A DNA stretch of 64,000 bases from Limnanthes douglasii subsp. nivea (GCA_036936605.1 JAUPFV010000002.1:168401739-168465738), one strand, 5' to 3'. Shown: positions 23,791 through 34,032, counted from the stretch's first letter. The notes: generated by a model not told the origin, from the letters alone. Program-made: numbers and translations.

Positions 23791-24297
23791 TAATTAGAAG
23801 AATAGAAAAAACGATATATGAAACCCTAATCCAATGGTAACATGATAGATAAAGCCTTATGTAGATTTTCAAGATTGAAACTCTTTTTTAGTGATAAAAA
23901 AATATATTATTAAAAGAACTACTTAAAACTTAAGATATATGAGGTTTTAAATAAGAGTTGCTCAAAACCCTAAATTAGAATACAAGGAAATAATATAAAT
24001 GTCTTAAAGTATAATCAAATCAAATCTTATTACAATTGGATTTGAATCGAATAATATAAGATATTGTAATAAAATAAAATAAAATAAAGGTTTTTTTGGG
24101 ATTTTGGGCTACATCCTCCTCTATTGGTTGATAAGAATTCGTTTTCAAATGCATAACACCATCACCATCAACAACCAAAATTATTTTATTTTATTTTATT
24201 CAATTATATATTGGGATTTATAATTGTTGACCTTATGATAATAAAGAGAAATTCTTCTCGAGTATTCCTAATTCGAAGTCACATTAAAGGCATCCAC
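23791..24297. other. Centre of the inverted pair
   Basis: AT-rich. Its first 300 bases look like a third, more diverged copy of the arm in minus orientation (TTAGAAGAA, ACCCTAATCC, GAGTTGCTCAAAACCCTAA). No ORF. Confidence 0.4.
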
Positions 24298-24420
24298 TTG
24301 ATGAAAAACATTGGTTTCGCAAACCTTTTCATAGCCTAAAGACAACATCGCAATGTCTAGTTGATGAAAAAATATGGTTTTACAAACCTTTTCATAGCTT
24401 TAGATAACATCTCGATAAGA
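24298..24420 (+). repeat. 63-bp tandem duplication
   Basis: Two copies, starting TTGATGAAAAA at 24298 and 24361, sharing GGTTT-GCAAACCTTTTCATAGC and GACAACATC-like sequence. Confidence 0.8.
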
Positions 24421-24635
24421 AAGTTTCTCTGTGATCCGAAAATTGGTAATCAATTTAAATCCACTAGTAGCTGGTTAACACGGTCAATATCGAAACGCTT
24501 GGTGCGTCCCCGCATACCCAAACGATCTTTGAGATCTTCATGACCATAATTGTTGTTCTCTCCTTTAGACCTTAAATAAAAAATATCAGACTCTAGAAAC
24601 ATGTTTCCCCATAGCAGGAACTGAGGGTATGATAC

Positions 24636-25050
24636 CAACTAATAGCATGACATAAATTAGAAGAAAGAAACAATAGATAAAACTATAACCCTAGGTTATG
24701 GAGTAAAAGAGACTCAAAGAAGTAATTCCCAAAATTTAGTAAATCAAAGTTTTTCACGATAAAATATGATATAGGATGCTTTATATAGCAATTGCCCAAA
24801 AATCGTAATTCTAAAAAAAGGAAATTACATAAAATCTTAAAATAAAATAAATATTTTAGAAAAAAATTAAATATTTAAATAAAGCATAAATATAAAAACA
24901 GATTTTGAAGGCTTTATCGATCGAATTTGGGTATCAAATAAGAAGTAACATTTTTTAAAGCTGATAGGTCGTCGAAACATTTTATTTGAGGACCTGTTTG
25001 ACCCAATTCTGATACCTGAGCGGCGAGTCTGTCTGCATTCTTAACTGAAA
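24636..25050 (-). repeat. LTR-like inverted arm, right, with primer site
   Basis: Reverse-complement partner of 23358-23790. On the minus strand it has a TATA box (CTATATAAAGC, about 24780-24788) and ends ATGTCATGCTATTAG just before TTGGTATCATACCC (about 24624-24637), which resembles the initiator-Met tRNA site TGGTATCAGAGCC used by copia elements. It is therefore probably a 5' LTR of a copia-like element. Confidence 0.6.
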
Positions 25051-25099
25051 TAATTCGACATCGAATTCAAAACGTCGAAACATTGATAGAATTTTTTCG

Positions 25100-25554
25100 G
25101 TTTCGGACATCTTCGTCCTCCAATGCTAAGTGAGACCAATTGACAATGCACCGACCATCAAAATTACTCCCCAAACATAGTTAGCTTGCGGAACCGTCGA
25201 CCCAATGGGATCAGTCTTGTACGCTGAAATGCTAAATTTGGCGTTAAAGGAAGTGGAAATGATGATAGCGAAACTTCCACCTACTCGAATTCCAAACCCT
25301 TGCGTTGCAAACACAATTGCGATAAATGCACCTCGTGTTTTTCTATTAGCCTACTCAGACATGATGGTCGCAGAAAGAGGGTAATCGCCGCATGTCTCAA
25401 AGCTAAGCCAGAATAAAAAAAATAAAGTGTGCTCACGATAACTTTAATCTTATTACCAAAAGAAAGATCAGAGACGACTGAGGTTAGGACCATAACTATA
25501 AGTGTCATTCCATACATATTTTTTCTTCCTAATTTATCACAAGCAATCTAACCA
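25100..25554 (-). pseudogene. Phosphate transporter PHT1 fragment
   Basis: A fragment of a plant high-affinity phosphate transporter (major facilitator superfamily, plasma membrane H+/phosphate symporter). Minus-strand reading: KLGRKNMYGMTLIVMV (from about 25535), then LSFGNKIKVIVSTLYFF, a frameshift near 25415, then the hallmark GDYPLSATIMSE, a stop, NRKTRGAFIAIVFATQGFGI and DPIGSTVPQANYVWG. Together these cover about 140 residues of the N-terminal half, roughly from TM3 to the loop before TM6. No intron interrupts it. It lacks both ends of the gene, and its upstream side is joined directly to an importin-5 fragment. Identity to the family is clear; function is excluded. Confidence 0.9.
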
Positions 25555-26330
25555 CATAACATTTTCACATATGACTCATTATGCCCTTGAGCTAGACCTT
25601 TATTTACGGCTAATTTTGTTGAGTGCAAATGTTCCGGCATAGTTGAAACAACAGCATTCCTAACTTCTTCATGGAAATATAAATTAAGAATTGCAACTAT
25701 AATTAACACAAACTGATCAATCCACGGAAATAATCCTTCCTTCAACTCGTCAGCATTAGAACATAACATGTTACAACTTCTAGCTTATACCTCCAGCACA
25801 CGAGTATTGATTCTGATTTGTTTGTTCCCAAGAGTAGTGGTCTTTTTAATTTTATCGTCTAAATCTCCAATATCATTGTCTAAATCTGCCGATTTAATAA
25901 CTACATATGGCTGCAGTTGAGCAGATTGAAGCAAATGTGGGATAACAACTCTCATATAAGGGATAAAAGCTTAGCCTACACACTTGCGTCATTTGGCTTA
26001 TGCTTGTAACATATAACTTGTTGTGGGATCATCCGTTTCCAATTGAGATCCTCATAATGACATGAGCACTTCCATAACCTACTTAACGACAACTCTGAAT
26101 TTATCCTTTCCAACAGTCATTCCTACCAGATTAATACACGCCATAGACTTAGTATGGAGCATACAGTTTGATATATCGTTTCCATTAACCAATAGAACCA
26201 TATAAATTAGAGCCATAAAAACCACCTGCTCTAAAATTTTAATCATAACCTTAGATAAACCCTCTGCAGTCTGGGCAAGAGAAATTAGAGTGACATGATG
26301 CTTCTGACGACAACTCTGAATTTAACTAGA
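25553..26330 (-). pseudogene. Importin-5 (importin beta-3) fragment
   Basis: A fragment of a nuclear import receptor of the karyopherin-beta family built from HEAT repeats. Minus-strand reading, right to left: KSMACINLVGMTVGKDKF (about 26105-26160), LETDDPTTSYMLQA (about 26000-26043), VIPHLLQSAQLQP, LGNKQIRINTRVLEV, then NMLCSNADELKEGLFPWIDQ, YFHEEVRNAVVSTMPE and KGLAQGHNESYVKM near 25560. About 250 residues of the middle of the protein read through without an intron but with about seven stops. It is in the same orientation as Copia-1 and starts only 15-20 bp from LTR B. An 18-bp segment of it (26086-26103) recurs at 26307-26324. Confidence 0.88.
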
Positions 26331-26344
26331 ACAATAGTATTCCC

Positions 26345-27002
26345 TGTTATATATTATTCAATATCGCATCAAATAATATATGACAAATCGTGAAAAGATA
26401 ATTAAACCCTTTGGTAGATTCACTTAATGGATAAACCGAAAATCAAGAACACTTACGGGTTTGCCTGCTGCTCTCCATCTAGTATTCTCTTATGTTCCTT
26501 TGTAATCTTCAGCTATTCCACGTTCCCCAACGATCTCGTTTATAAAATCGAGAAACCTGCATAATCAAATTAGAGAAGAAGGAAAAGGTTTCTAGACACT
26601 CAAGGAAACGACCGTATTTCTGATTAGAGTTTACAGTGATGAAATACATAAACCTAGCCCCTTATTTAGAGACTTTACAATGTGAAGCCTAACATTGTAA
26701 AACCCATCCTTTATTACTTCCTTGTGTCCGGGACCATAGCCCGATAAATTGATAATCCAATTTATGTCCCTGATTTATTAATTGAGGCTTAAGTGTTGAT
26801 ATTTGGGCCCTCTTCATCACAGTGCCCAAATTCAACCCGGTTACCACACTTGAGTCCATAACTCCTTTTTACCCAAAGGTCCAATTTAGTTAATTAAATA
26901 ATTAACTCGACTACTTTTAATTTGGACTTCCTTAAAACAATAGTCGAATATGTTTATTTAGCATGTCGGTCCAAATTATTGTTAGTCTATAAATATATAT
27001 TA
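26345..27002 (-). repeat. Copia LTR copy B (3' LTR of Copia-1)
   Basis: About 658 bp, aligned with A and C from TGTTATATATTATTC. The end facing the internal region lacks the last bases seen in C (TATTCCAACA). It is followed by the purine tract CCAAGTGGGAGATGG (minus strand, 27003-27017). Left flank TTCCC does not match the right flank of C (CGTAC). Confidence 0.85.
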
Positions 27003-27560
27003 ACCATCTCCCACTTGGACCGCCATATGCTACTCAAGAATACATATTCAACTTTAATGGGATCCCTATATTCATTGTCAATAGGCAAACGGTACAACCC
27101 CGTACATGACTTAGAACAATAAAGGACTAAAGACCTCTTTCTCGTAATGTGAACAATAGGATGCAACAGTAATCACATTACCATTATTAATCAATTACTT
27201 GAGCCAATTATGGAGTGTGGCCTAAGAGTAATATGGCTTGTAATCGTACATATCTACTCTTAAATGGTTCCTACCTTTGAAGATCCAATACAGTACAGAT
27301 ATCAATAAATATTTCCAAGCATATATATATTGCAATAAACTTTAATGTGCACAATACTGCAAAATATAACATCGGATCCTATTACAAACTCTCCCACTGA
27401 AACTAACAATCCTCTAAATCAACTACACACATACTGATGGTGTGTCCCTCGAAAACCTTAGGCAAAACCGCCCTTTTTAGGGGATCTGATATCATGGAGT
27501 TTGTTCTGATGTGCTCTATACTTATCTGACCCATTTGTACTTTTTCTTTAATAGACATAA
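27003..27560 (-). other. 3' untranslated tail and purine tract of Copia-1
   Basis: Purine tract CCAAGTGGGAGATGG on the minus strand at 27003-27017, then about 500 bp without ORFs. It is near-identical to 15390-15897. The complement of CTCTCCCACTGAAACTAAC at about 27390 is a second purine-rich block. Confidence 0.65.
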
Positions 27561-27693
27561 ACTTTATGTCTATGTGTTTGGACTTAGACGAGCTCCTGTT
27601 GTTGTTAGAGTACTGTACTGCGGAATTTTTATCTCAATATAACCTCATAGGGCCTTCTATTCCTTGTACAATGCGTAGTCCATTAACAAAATT

Positions 27694-28960
27694 TCACAGC
27701 CATGGTGTTTGGTTTGATGCCTCAAAGCATGCAGCAAATTCTGTTGCCATGATGGACGATGCAATAAGTGTTTGCTTTACACTTTTCCAGGATATTGCAC
27801 CTTCAGCCAATAAGAATATGTTGCCTGACGTGCTTGTTAATGTGTCTGCGCATCCACCAAAATCCAAGTCGGAATACCCAATGATCTCCAGTTTATCCGA
27901 CTTCATATATGTCAACACGTGCCCCTTTGTTCCTTGCAAATATCGGAGTACTCTTTTAACTGCTTTCCAGTGATCCATTCCTGGGTTACTGACATATCTC
28001 CCCAACATATTTACAGCAAAGGCAATGTCCGGCCTAGTACAAATTTGAGCATACATTAAACTCTCAACTGCTGAAGCATAAGGGACCGTTTTCATTTCCT
28101 CAATCTCAAGTTTTGTCTTAGGACATGGACTCACATTAAGTCTGCCACCCTTTGCTATAGGGGTACTTAGGGGTTTTCAATCTGTCAATCTGTGATGTTG
28201 TAACACACTTTTAATGTATGCCATTTGTGATAATCCAAGCATACCACGAGAACGATCTCGATGTATCTGGATTCCTAACACGAAACTAGCATCACCAAGA
28301 TCTTTCATATCAAACTTGTCTGATATAAATCTTTTAGTAGTGCGTAACAATTCCTTATTGTTCGAGGTAAGAAATATGCCATCCACATATAATATAAGAA
28401 ATATAAAATTAATCCTACTGAACTTATGATACACACAATCCTCAACCGAGTTGATCTTAAAGTCATAACCGACTATCACCTCAAGGAATTTGTGATACCA
28501 TTGACGAGAGGCTTATTTAAGCCCATAAATGGATTTCTTAAGCATGCGAACCAGATCTTTTGAGTTACTTTCTACAAAGTGTTCTGGTTGCACCATCGAG
28601 ATCATTTTCTCAATATTACCATTGAGAAAAGTGGTCTTAACATCCATCTGATGAAGCTCAAAGTCAAAAAGTGCAACTAATGTTATGATTGTTCTAAAGG
28701 AATCTTTCGTTGATACCGGAGCGAAGGTTTCTTTTAAATCATTCCCTTCATGCTATATATAACCTTTTGTTATAAGAAATGTTTTATATTTTTCCAAATT
28801 ACCCAGGGAATCGGGTTTGGTTTTGTAAACTCATTTACAATAAATTTCCATTTTCCCTTTAGGTAATGGGACAAGATCCCACACCGCATTATCCTGCAAT
28901 TATTTATACTCTTCTTTCACAGTGTCAATCCACTCTTGAGATTCAAAGCTTGTTATGGCC
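27694..28960 (-). pseudogene. RT and RNase H of Copia-1
   Basis: RT starts near 28960-28900 (WIDTVKEEYK) and continues with several shifts through SIYGLKQ-like sequence to 28479-28177, which holds ILYVDGIFLTSNN: the catalytic YVDD motif has Gly for the second Asp. It is followed by KFDMKDLGDASFVLGIQI. 28134-27694 is RNase H and the segment before it (PYASAVESLMYAQICTRPDI, VKRVLRYLQGTKGHVL, GYSDLDFGGCADTLTSTSG, EFAACFEASNQ). RNase H is the best preserved. The loss of the second catalytic Asp alone would abolish polymerisation. Confidence 0.9.
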
Positions 28961-30266
28961 TGTTTGTAACATGAGGGGTCATCTACAGTTCCAACAAATA
29001 ACTCATCATGCTCCTGAAGATATACTATAAATTCTGGACCTATAGTACTCTTCTTTTCTATCGTGGACCTTCTTAATGGCACTATTTCCTTTTGTTGCAC
29101 TTCTTGAGGAGGTAGAGTTTGATTATTATGAATGATGTCATTTTGATTCCCTTGTGGAAGATTATCTTGAGGTTCCTCTTGTTCTACCTGGACCATATCT
29201 GTATCCTGGTTAAAACCCTCAAGTGGAGCTTCAGTGTTAATTTGAGGATTACCTTGTACAATTGGGACCGAAATGATTGGCATTACAGCCCAATCTTCAT
29301 ATATCTCACTATCCCTATTAAAACCTTCATGAATCTCTATGTATTCTTCCTCAAAATCAGCATTTGTTCCCTTATTCTTCCCTCCAAACTCAACATCCTC
29401 TAGAAACTTGGTCGTTCATGTCTCAAATATTGCACTAGTGAGAGAATCATAAAACTTAAACCCTCTAGAATGTTCGGAATAACCTATGAAGAAACAACTA
29501 ACTGTTTTTTGGTCTAGTTTCTTTTCTTGAGGTTTGTAAGGCCTCACCTCAGCTGGACAACCCCACACATGCAGATGCTTTAAATTAGGTCTATGCCCAT
29601 TCCAAAGCTCATATGGAGTCCTAACAGTAGCCTTTGTGGGTACTCGATTGAGTATATAAGTGGCACATGTGATGGCTTCCCCCCATAGAGATAATGGTAG
29701 AGATGAGTGACTTATCATGCTTCTAATCATATCTTTTAGTGTTTGGTTCCGTCTCTCAGATACACCATTCATGCAAGGTGAACCAGGCATAGTGAATTGA
29801 GGGACTATTCCACACTTCTCTAGGTACTGTGCAAAGGTTTCTGGATGTTGTTCACCCGATCTGTCAAATCTACCATAGTATTCACCAACACGGTCAGATT
29901 TAACGGTTTTAATGCTTTTACCAAGTTGTTTCTCAACCTCGGTCTTAAAAGCTATGAACTTGTTCAAGGCCTCAGACTTTTCATGAAGAACATAGAGGTA
30001 ATCGAAACGAGAGTAGTCCTCGATGAATGATATAAAGTATTGTTTCCTGTTCCACGATTCTTGTAGAAACGGTCCACAGATGTCGGTATGTACCAATCTA
30101 GGACTTCTTTTTCTCTATATGCTCCTAACCTTTTAACTTTGGTTTGTTTCTCTTTGATACACTTGACACGTATACTGAAGTTAGAGTAATCAAGGGACCC
30201 AATAAACCTTCAGCAACAAATTTGTCCATCCTAACTTTGGATATGTAACCTTACCGTTTGTGCCAC
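28900..30266 (-). pseudogene. Integrase of Copia-1
   Basis: 30096-29416 is a long frame (226 codons) with the core motifs: first Asp in HTDICGPF, second in [12 protein letters not shown], Glu in [13 protein letters not shown], then the downstream segments [33 protein letters not shown] and [13 protein letters not shown]. The three catalytic residues are retained. The N-terminal zinc-binding part begins at LWHKR (about 30255) and is interrupted around 30100-30250. 29283-28900 gives the variable Gln/Asn/Glu-rich linker to RT. Stops at 29416 and 30251 break the polyprotein. Confidence 0.9.
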
Positions 30267-30766
30267 AGTTTAGAAGATTTTTCAGATTTAGTAATGTTGT
30301 TTGGTGTACGTTGTGTATTCATAGAAATATTGTGATTATTAATAGTATTCAACAAATACAAATTATCCTCTTTAATTAAATTTCCATTTCCAACAATCAT
30401 ATTATTTAGAGAGAGTGTGAAACAATTGTTTCTCATCAGACAAGAGTAACCTTGCAAGTCTGAAACTGGAAAAGAAATTAAGTTCCTCTGAAAAGTGGGA
30501 ACATACATCACATTCTCTAAAAATAATACATGTCTAGTGGAAAGTTTTAAAGAAAAATCACAAATAGCTAAAACATCACACGAGCTCCCGTCTGCCGTAA
30601 AAATGGATCTTTCATCCTGACTTAGCATCCTGCTCTTTGACGTACCCTGCAAAGAAACACAAACATGAGTTATTTCAGTCGAATCAACCGACCAAGTATT
30701 TCTTTTCACATAAACTATATTACTTTCTGAAACAACTAAAGATGTGGGAGTACCTTTGCTTATCAT
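30251..30766 (-). pseudogene. Protease and gag-pre-integrase region of Copia-1
   Basis: 171-codon frame. NTWSVDSTEITHVCVSLQG is the active-site region; the usual WxxDSGAT-H has lost the Gly (DST). It is followed by the conserved protease body (FLENVMYVPTFQRNLIS) and ends in SSKLWHKR, the start of the gag-pre-integrase/zinc motif. Confidence 0.85.
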
Positions 30767-30769
30767 AGA

Positions 30770-31651
30770 AGCCCAACTTTTCTCACAATCTTTCTTCAGA
30801 TGTCCTTTCTCTTTGCAAAAAAATCATCAACCTACAGTCGATTCCTCAGGCTTTTTCTTCTTAACCAGATCTTGACCTAGTCCTTTGCCATCTGCTTTCC
30901 GCTTAGGTCGTGCCTTATTTGCTGATGTAATCACATTAGCCTTAGGCGTTGTGCCTTTAAGTCTTTCCTCCTCTTGTACAGCGTGGGAAATTAACTCATT
31001 GATTTTCAATTTTTCTCGCATGTAGTTATGGGTGGACTGGAATTACTTAAACCAGTCTGGCAGCAAATGAAATGTGAATCCCACTATGCATTCCTCAGGT
31101 AATTCTAAACCGATTGTCTTTAAATTTTGGCCAATCATCGACATTCCCAGAATGTGCTCCCAGATTCTACCTTTGTCATTATACTTTTTGGTAGCTAGCT
31201 CGATGAGCAAACGCTGCATCTCTACCTTCTCATTTTCTACAAAGGCTTTCTCAATTTCCGTGAGAAAGACCGAGGCAGTGGTAACACTTTTAGGGACAGC
31301 CCCACGAAATACTACTGGTATCCTCTGTAACAAGAGCACCATGCATAACTTATTTAACCGTTCCCACTTTTCATCAGCCTTAGTTTCATCCGGTGTACTT
31401 TCCGGACTAAAGGGGATGGTTTGGGAGTTGACAATGCATAGTCGTAATCATGTACAGATAAAAACAACAGCATTTCTTTCTTCCACAATTGGAATTCCGA
31501 ACAAACCAACATGGGTGGACGATTCCCAAATAAATTGTAACCAATGGATACTATAATAAAAATAACCAACACACAGCACATTTAGCATCTTGACATATAA
31601 CTGAAAACATATAAATGAACATGGAAAATACATGTAAAACATAAAATTCAT
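30770..31651 (-). pseudogene. gag: gag of Copia-1
   Basis: 31581-31354 begins the gag (SEFQLWKKEMLLFLSVHDYD); 31342-31043 is the UBN2-type gag core (MQRLLIELATKKYNDKGRIW, MSMIGQNLKTIGLELPEE, HLLPDWFK); 31021-30827 has INELISHAVQEEERLK and a Lys/Arg-rich stretch. The CCHC knuckle follows as FFCKEKGHLKKDC with the first Cys position mutated to a stop. Two frameshifts or stops separate the pieces. Confidence 0.85.
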
Positions 31652-32869
31652 TGATAATAGATACCATAGGGCAAATCATACTAACATGCAATTTTATGAG
31701 TTTGAGAAAAAAATAGCATGATCATTATTTTAATTTTCTAAGTACCAATGAGACCTTTCGGAGGGCTGATGTCATTTACTTAAAATTAAAGTCAACACAA
31801 GGACTATTTTCACTAATTTTCTCTCGTTCACTATTAATTTAAACCCAAACGTGAACCTTCCAAAGGGCCGGTAATATATGAATTTAAATTAATCCTCGAA
31901 TGTTTTGAAGCTTAAGATCCATAAGAAAATTAATTTTAACCTTCCGGAGGGCCGATTAAATTAATTTATTAGTTTCACCTACCGATTTACGAAACCTTAT
32001 TCATGCATCGCAATTTAATCATCCGCGCACATACAATTTACTTCGTAAATAAACATACAACTAAACAGTTCATAGTTGTGAAATAATCTACTTCAAATAT
32101 TCTAAATTAATAAAAAATTTATTTTTAAAAAAAAATTAAAAATGAAAAAAAAAATCGAGTTCTCACCTGCAGCGCATATTTCTGCAGGTCCTGGACGGGC
32201 CCAGCCTGCAGCATCTACTTCTGCAAATTTATTTGCATCATTGCTGCAGGTCCTGGGTGGGCCCAACCTGTAGAGTTGTGTTGTAATTTGCAGTTGCTGC
32301 AGGTCCTGGGTGTGTCCAGCCTTCAGCAATGCTGCTGCTACTGTTGGTTTTGGGCGTGTTTATCACGATTTTGTTGTCCTTATTTGTTGCGGCACAAAAT
32401 TTGTTGTTGCAACAATATTTTTTGCAAATCCTCGCAGGTTACGGTGATCATCACAGCGTCCGTAATTTGCTGGCTATGATGAGAATCGTTGGATAGATTT
32501 CGTTCAGCGTTAAAATCAGAGGTTAAGCCGTCGATGAGCCACTGTCCCAATAGTTCTGATGTTATTCATTATATTATGGTTGATTTTATGCTAATTTCGG
32601 GAGAAAAAATTCCAAACATTGATAAACCCTAATTTAACTGGGGAAAAAACCCCAAACTATTAAAATTGCAATTTATTCATAATAAAACATGTTTTTCAAT
32701 ACAAATAAATCACATAACATGTTTTTCATACAATTCCTAAATCCATTCCCTAATCAATTCAATCCACACATAATCCTAGTGACATGGATTCTTTACAATG
32801 AAGAAAAAACATGCATCTTTATCTATCAATACATAATTCGATTATTCTACCGAATCCAAAAACGGTTAA
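31652..32869 (-). other. Leader of Copia-1 with internal short repeats
   Basis: Non-coding, between primer site and gag. It holds three imperfect GC-rich repeats containing CTGCAGGTCCTGG and GGCCCAGCC-like sequence (32182, 32244, 32297), and three copies of a motif like ACCTTCCGGAGGGCCGAT (about 31750, 31857, 31940). Confidence 0.6.
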
Positions 32870-32874
32870 CCTAA

Positions 32875-32885
32875 CTCTCATACCA
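32875..32885 (-). other. Primer-binding site of Copia-1
   Basis: Minus strand TGGTATGAGAG, two bases after LTR C. It matches the initiator-Met tRNA type TGGTATCAGAGC with one change. Confidence 0.8.
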
Positions 32886-32887
32886 AA

Positions 32888-33554
32888 TGTTATATATTAT
32901 TCGAAATCGCATCAAATAATATATAACAAATCGCGAAAAAATAATCAAACCCTTTTCTAGATTCACCTAGATAATAAACAGATATCAAGAAGACTTACGG
33001 GTTTGTCTGCTTCTCTCCATCTAGTATTCTCTTTTGTTTATTTGCGTTCTTCAACGATTCCACGTTCTCCAGCAATTCCGATTATGAAATTGAGAAACAT
33101 GCATAATCAAATTAGAGAAGAAGGAAAAGGTTTCGAGACACTTAAGGAAGCGGTGGTAATTCTGATTAGGGTTTAGAGTGATAAATACCTAAACCTAGCC
33201 CCTTATTTATAGACTTTACAATGTGAAGCCCAACATTGCAAAGCCCATCCTATATTACTTCTTTGTGTCCGGGACCATAACCCGATAAATTGATAATTCA
33301 ATTTATATCCCTGATTTATAAATTCATGATTAAGCGTTGAGATTTGGGCCCTCTTCATCACGGTGCCCACATTCAACCTGGTTACCACATTTGAGCTCAT
33401 AACGCCTTTTCACCCATAGGTCCAATTTAGTTAATTAAATAATTAACTCGATCTAATTTGGATTTCTTTAAGACAATAACTGAATATGTTTATTTAGCAT
33501 GTCAGTCCAAATTATTGTTAATCCATAAATATATTAAATAAATATATTCCAACA
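32888..33554 (-). repeat. Copia LTR copy C (5' LTR of Copia-1)
   Basis: 667 bp, with perfect TGTT/AACA-type ends (plus strand TGTTATATATT to TATTCCAACA). It is the most complete of the three copies. Right flank CGTAC is a decayed form of the target AGTAC. Confidence 0.88.
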
Positions 33555-33559
33555 CGTAC

Positions 33560-33756
33560 TACTCATGACATGTTTTGATTTTTTTAAATATTTTTTAAAC
33601 GCTACAATCAATTATCTATAATCCTTATTGGAAAACTTTATGTATCGGATCTCAAGAGTACAATCAATAATAGTTGCATTCAAGCACAAACTCGAATCAA
33701 AATCCTCATAATCTGAGTAAATAAGTCTACATTTTGTGTAAAAAGAAATTAAGAAC
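33560..33756 (-). other. Region 3' of SPC1
   Basis: Probable 3' untranslated sequence of SPC1 up to about 33600, followed by T-rich sequence (TTTTTTTAAATATTTTTT on the plus strand, 33579-33596) that merges with the LRE repeat. The A-rich complement could be a decayed poly(A) tail or simply LRE sequence. Confidence 0.4.
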
Positions 33757-34032
33757 CTACTTTTTGGACAATTTTTTCTTAGAAACCACCGTTGGTTGGG
33801 GTTTTGGATGCTTCTCGGCTTCAATTGGATCCAACCACTTGAGCGGATGGGGATTGAACCACGACCAATTAGGGATCGTGATCATCGTAGTGAGAATCAC
33901 ACAACTAGTGTAGATCAGCATCATAGTTCGAAAAGATCCGGTCACGAAACCAATAGTCAAAGCAATTACACCGAACGCTAACAAGATTATGTGCATTAAG
34001 TGCTCGGCTAACTTATGTCCTTGCCAATCCAT
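33757..34032 (-). CDS. SPC1: Signal peptidase complex subunit 1 (SPC12-like)
   Basis: Intact 91-codon frame with start and stop. SPC1/SPC12 is a small ER membrane protein of the signal peptidase complex, which removes signal peptides from secretory proteins. The sequence starts MDWQGHKLAEHLM, has two hydrophobic segments (about residues 12-30 and 37-52) with a short loop, then the family signature HPLKWLDPIEAEKHPKPQP and a Lys-rich cytosolic tail ending KKKLSKK. Length and architecture match the plant family (about 90-95 residues). It lies inside the LRE-beta element, just right of copia LTR C, and the matching part of LRE-alpha (2740-2850) lacks it. No intron is visible in the coding part. 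A TATA-like TCTATAAACC sits 42-51 bp upstream (34074-34083). It could be a functional gene trapped in transposons or a recent retrocopy; no clear poly(A) tract decides it. Confidence 0.9.
   Translation of the reverse strand: MDWQGHKLAEHLMHIILLAFGVIALTIGFVTGSFRTMMLIYTSCVILTTMITIPNWSWFNPHPLKWLDPIEAEKHPKPQPTVVSKKKLSKK

Larger units (their letters stand above)
14714..33554 (-). mobile_element. Composite copia insertion (LTRs A, B, C)
   Basis: The region is bounded by copies of one copia LTR: A (14714-15389) at the left and C (32888-33554) at the right, with a third copy B at 26345. The host repeat is split exactly at these ends: 14667-14713 joined to 33555-33592 reproduces the intact block at 14187-14250. 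The intact block has AGTAC at 14225-14229, while the flanks here read AATAT and CGTAC, each a decayed form of the 5-bp target. The composite therefore probably entered as one copia insertion and later gained Gypsy-2, a LINE, gene fragments and extra copia sequence, possibly by recombination with a second copy. Confidence 0.6.
26345..33554 (-). mobile_element. Copia-1: full-length decayed Ty1/copia element
   Basis: Minus strand: 5' LTR C (33554-32888), tRNA-iMet-type primer site, 1.2-kb leader, gag, protease, integrase, RT, RNase H, 3' tail, purine tract, 3' LTR B. Integrase before RT marks Ty1/copia. Coding frames are long but interrupted by several stops and frameshifts. Confidence 0.85.

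Noticed and set aside
24450..24638. 62-codon minus-strand frame after the LTR-like right arm
   Set aside because: It starts at the primer-site region and has no recognisable gag or other domain; it may be leader sequence.
27566..27973. 135-codon plus-strand frame
   Set aside because: It is the opposite strand of the Copia-1 RNase H region, whose minus-strand reading has clear family motifs.
31074..31556. 160-codon plus-strand frame
   Set aside because: Antisense shadow of the Copia-1 gag core.
32102..32329. 75-codon minus-strand frame with repeated LGP-type motif
   Set aside because: It arises from three GC-rich nucleotide repeats in the copia leader; no start context or homology supports a protein.
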